Origin: Membranipora membranacea
Lineage: Eukaryota; Bryozoa; Gymnolaemata; Cheilostomatida; Membraniporidae
NCBI GenBank assembly: GCA_914767715.1
Contig: OU612075.1
Span: forward strand, 14,012,001-14,076,000
Direction of reading: 5' to 3'
Length of the DNA stretch: 64,000 bases
Shown: piece after piece, positions 63,963 to 64,000 of the stretch
How the letters are laid out: every line of letters starts with the position of its first letter
Numbering within the stretch: the first letter of the stretch is position 1
Translations under genes and position numbers: made by a program
The notes under the pieces: generated by a model
What the model saw: the letters and a program-made list of their open reading frames with translations, nothing else
Database searches by the model: none
Told to the model about the DNA's origin: nothing

Positions 63963-64000
63963 CTTACAACACAAAACACAAGTTTGATAAGATTGTGATA

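Noticed and set aside
1-64000. CRISPR arrays, operons, prokaryotic promoters, LTR retrotransposons.
   Set aside because: None seen; gene structure is plainly animal.

Overview
The window is nuclear DNA of an animal, very probably an invertebrate. It is AT-rich. Its genes are split into many short exons with GT-AG introns of about 0.1-4.7 kb, and there are about five genes in 64 kb. The set is metazoan: a PAR-type bZIP factor, the ciliary protein WDR19/IFT144, the Golgi glycosyltransferase B3GALNT2, a Fer3-like bHLH factor and an SLC22-type transporter. I cannot name the species from the sequence. Gene models were built by hand from splice signals, reading phase and recalled family similarity; no alignment was run.

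Layout. 1-4600: no gene; a 2-kb fold-back DNA transposon (1914-3945) carries a nested 124-bp MITE. 4605-13994 (+): PAR-bZIP gene with two candidate first exons (4605-4791 and 10164-10275) of the same splice phase, joined to five shared exons. 13995-18073: intergenic. 18074-43472 (-): complete WDR19, 29 coding exons, 1342 codons, with a tRNA-Arg(CCT) in one intron. 43473-43867: a 395-bp divergent promoter shared with B3GALNT2 (43868-49403, +, 12 exons, 505 codons), whose last codons and stop come from a MITE. 49498-54530: intergenic. 54560-58555 (+): Fer3-like bHLH gene, 313 codons. 59071 to the right edge (-): C-terminal half of an SLC22-like transporter whose introns hold two hAT-type elements and a tandem tRNA-derived SINE.

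The most unusual signal is a scattered class of ultra-short palindromes, 16-30 bp. They start 5'-CA, end TG-3', and sit between direct repeats of 7 bp, several of them perfect. I count ten full copies and one half copy, in at least three sequence families. They look like mobile elements reduced to two abutted terminal inverted repeats. A second notable signal is a minisatellite in WDR19 that repeats the 5' splice site of exon 22.

The genes are not an operon-like unit. WDR19 acts in intraflagellar transport and B3GALNT2 in O-mannosyl glycan synthesis; they share only a divergent promoter. The two transcription factors and the transporter are independent neighbours.
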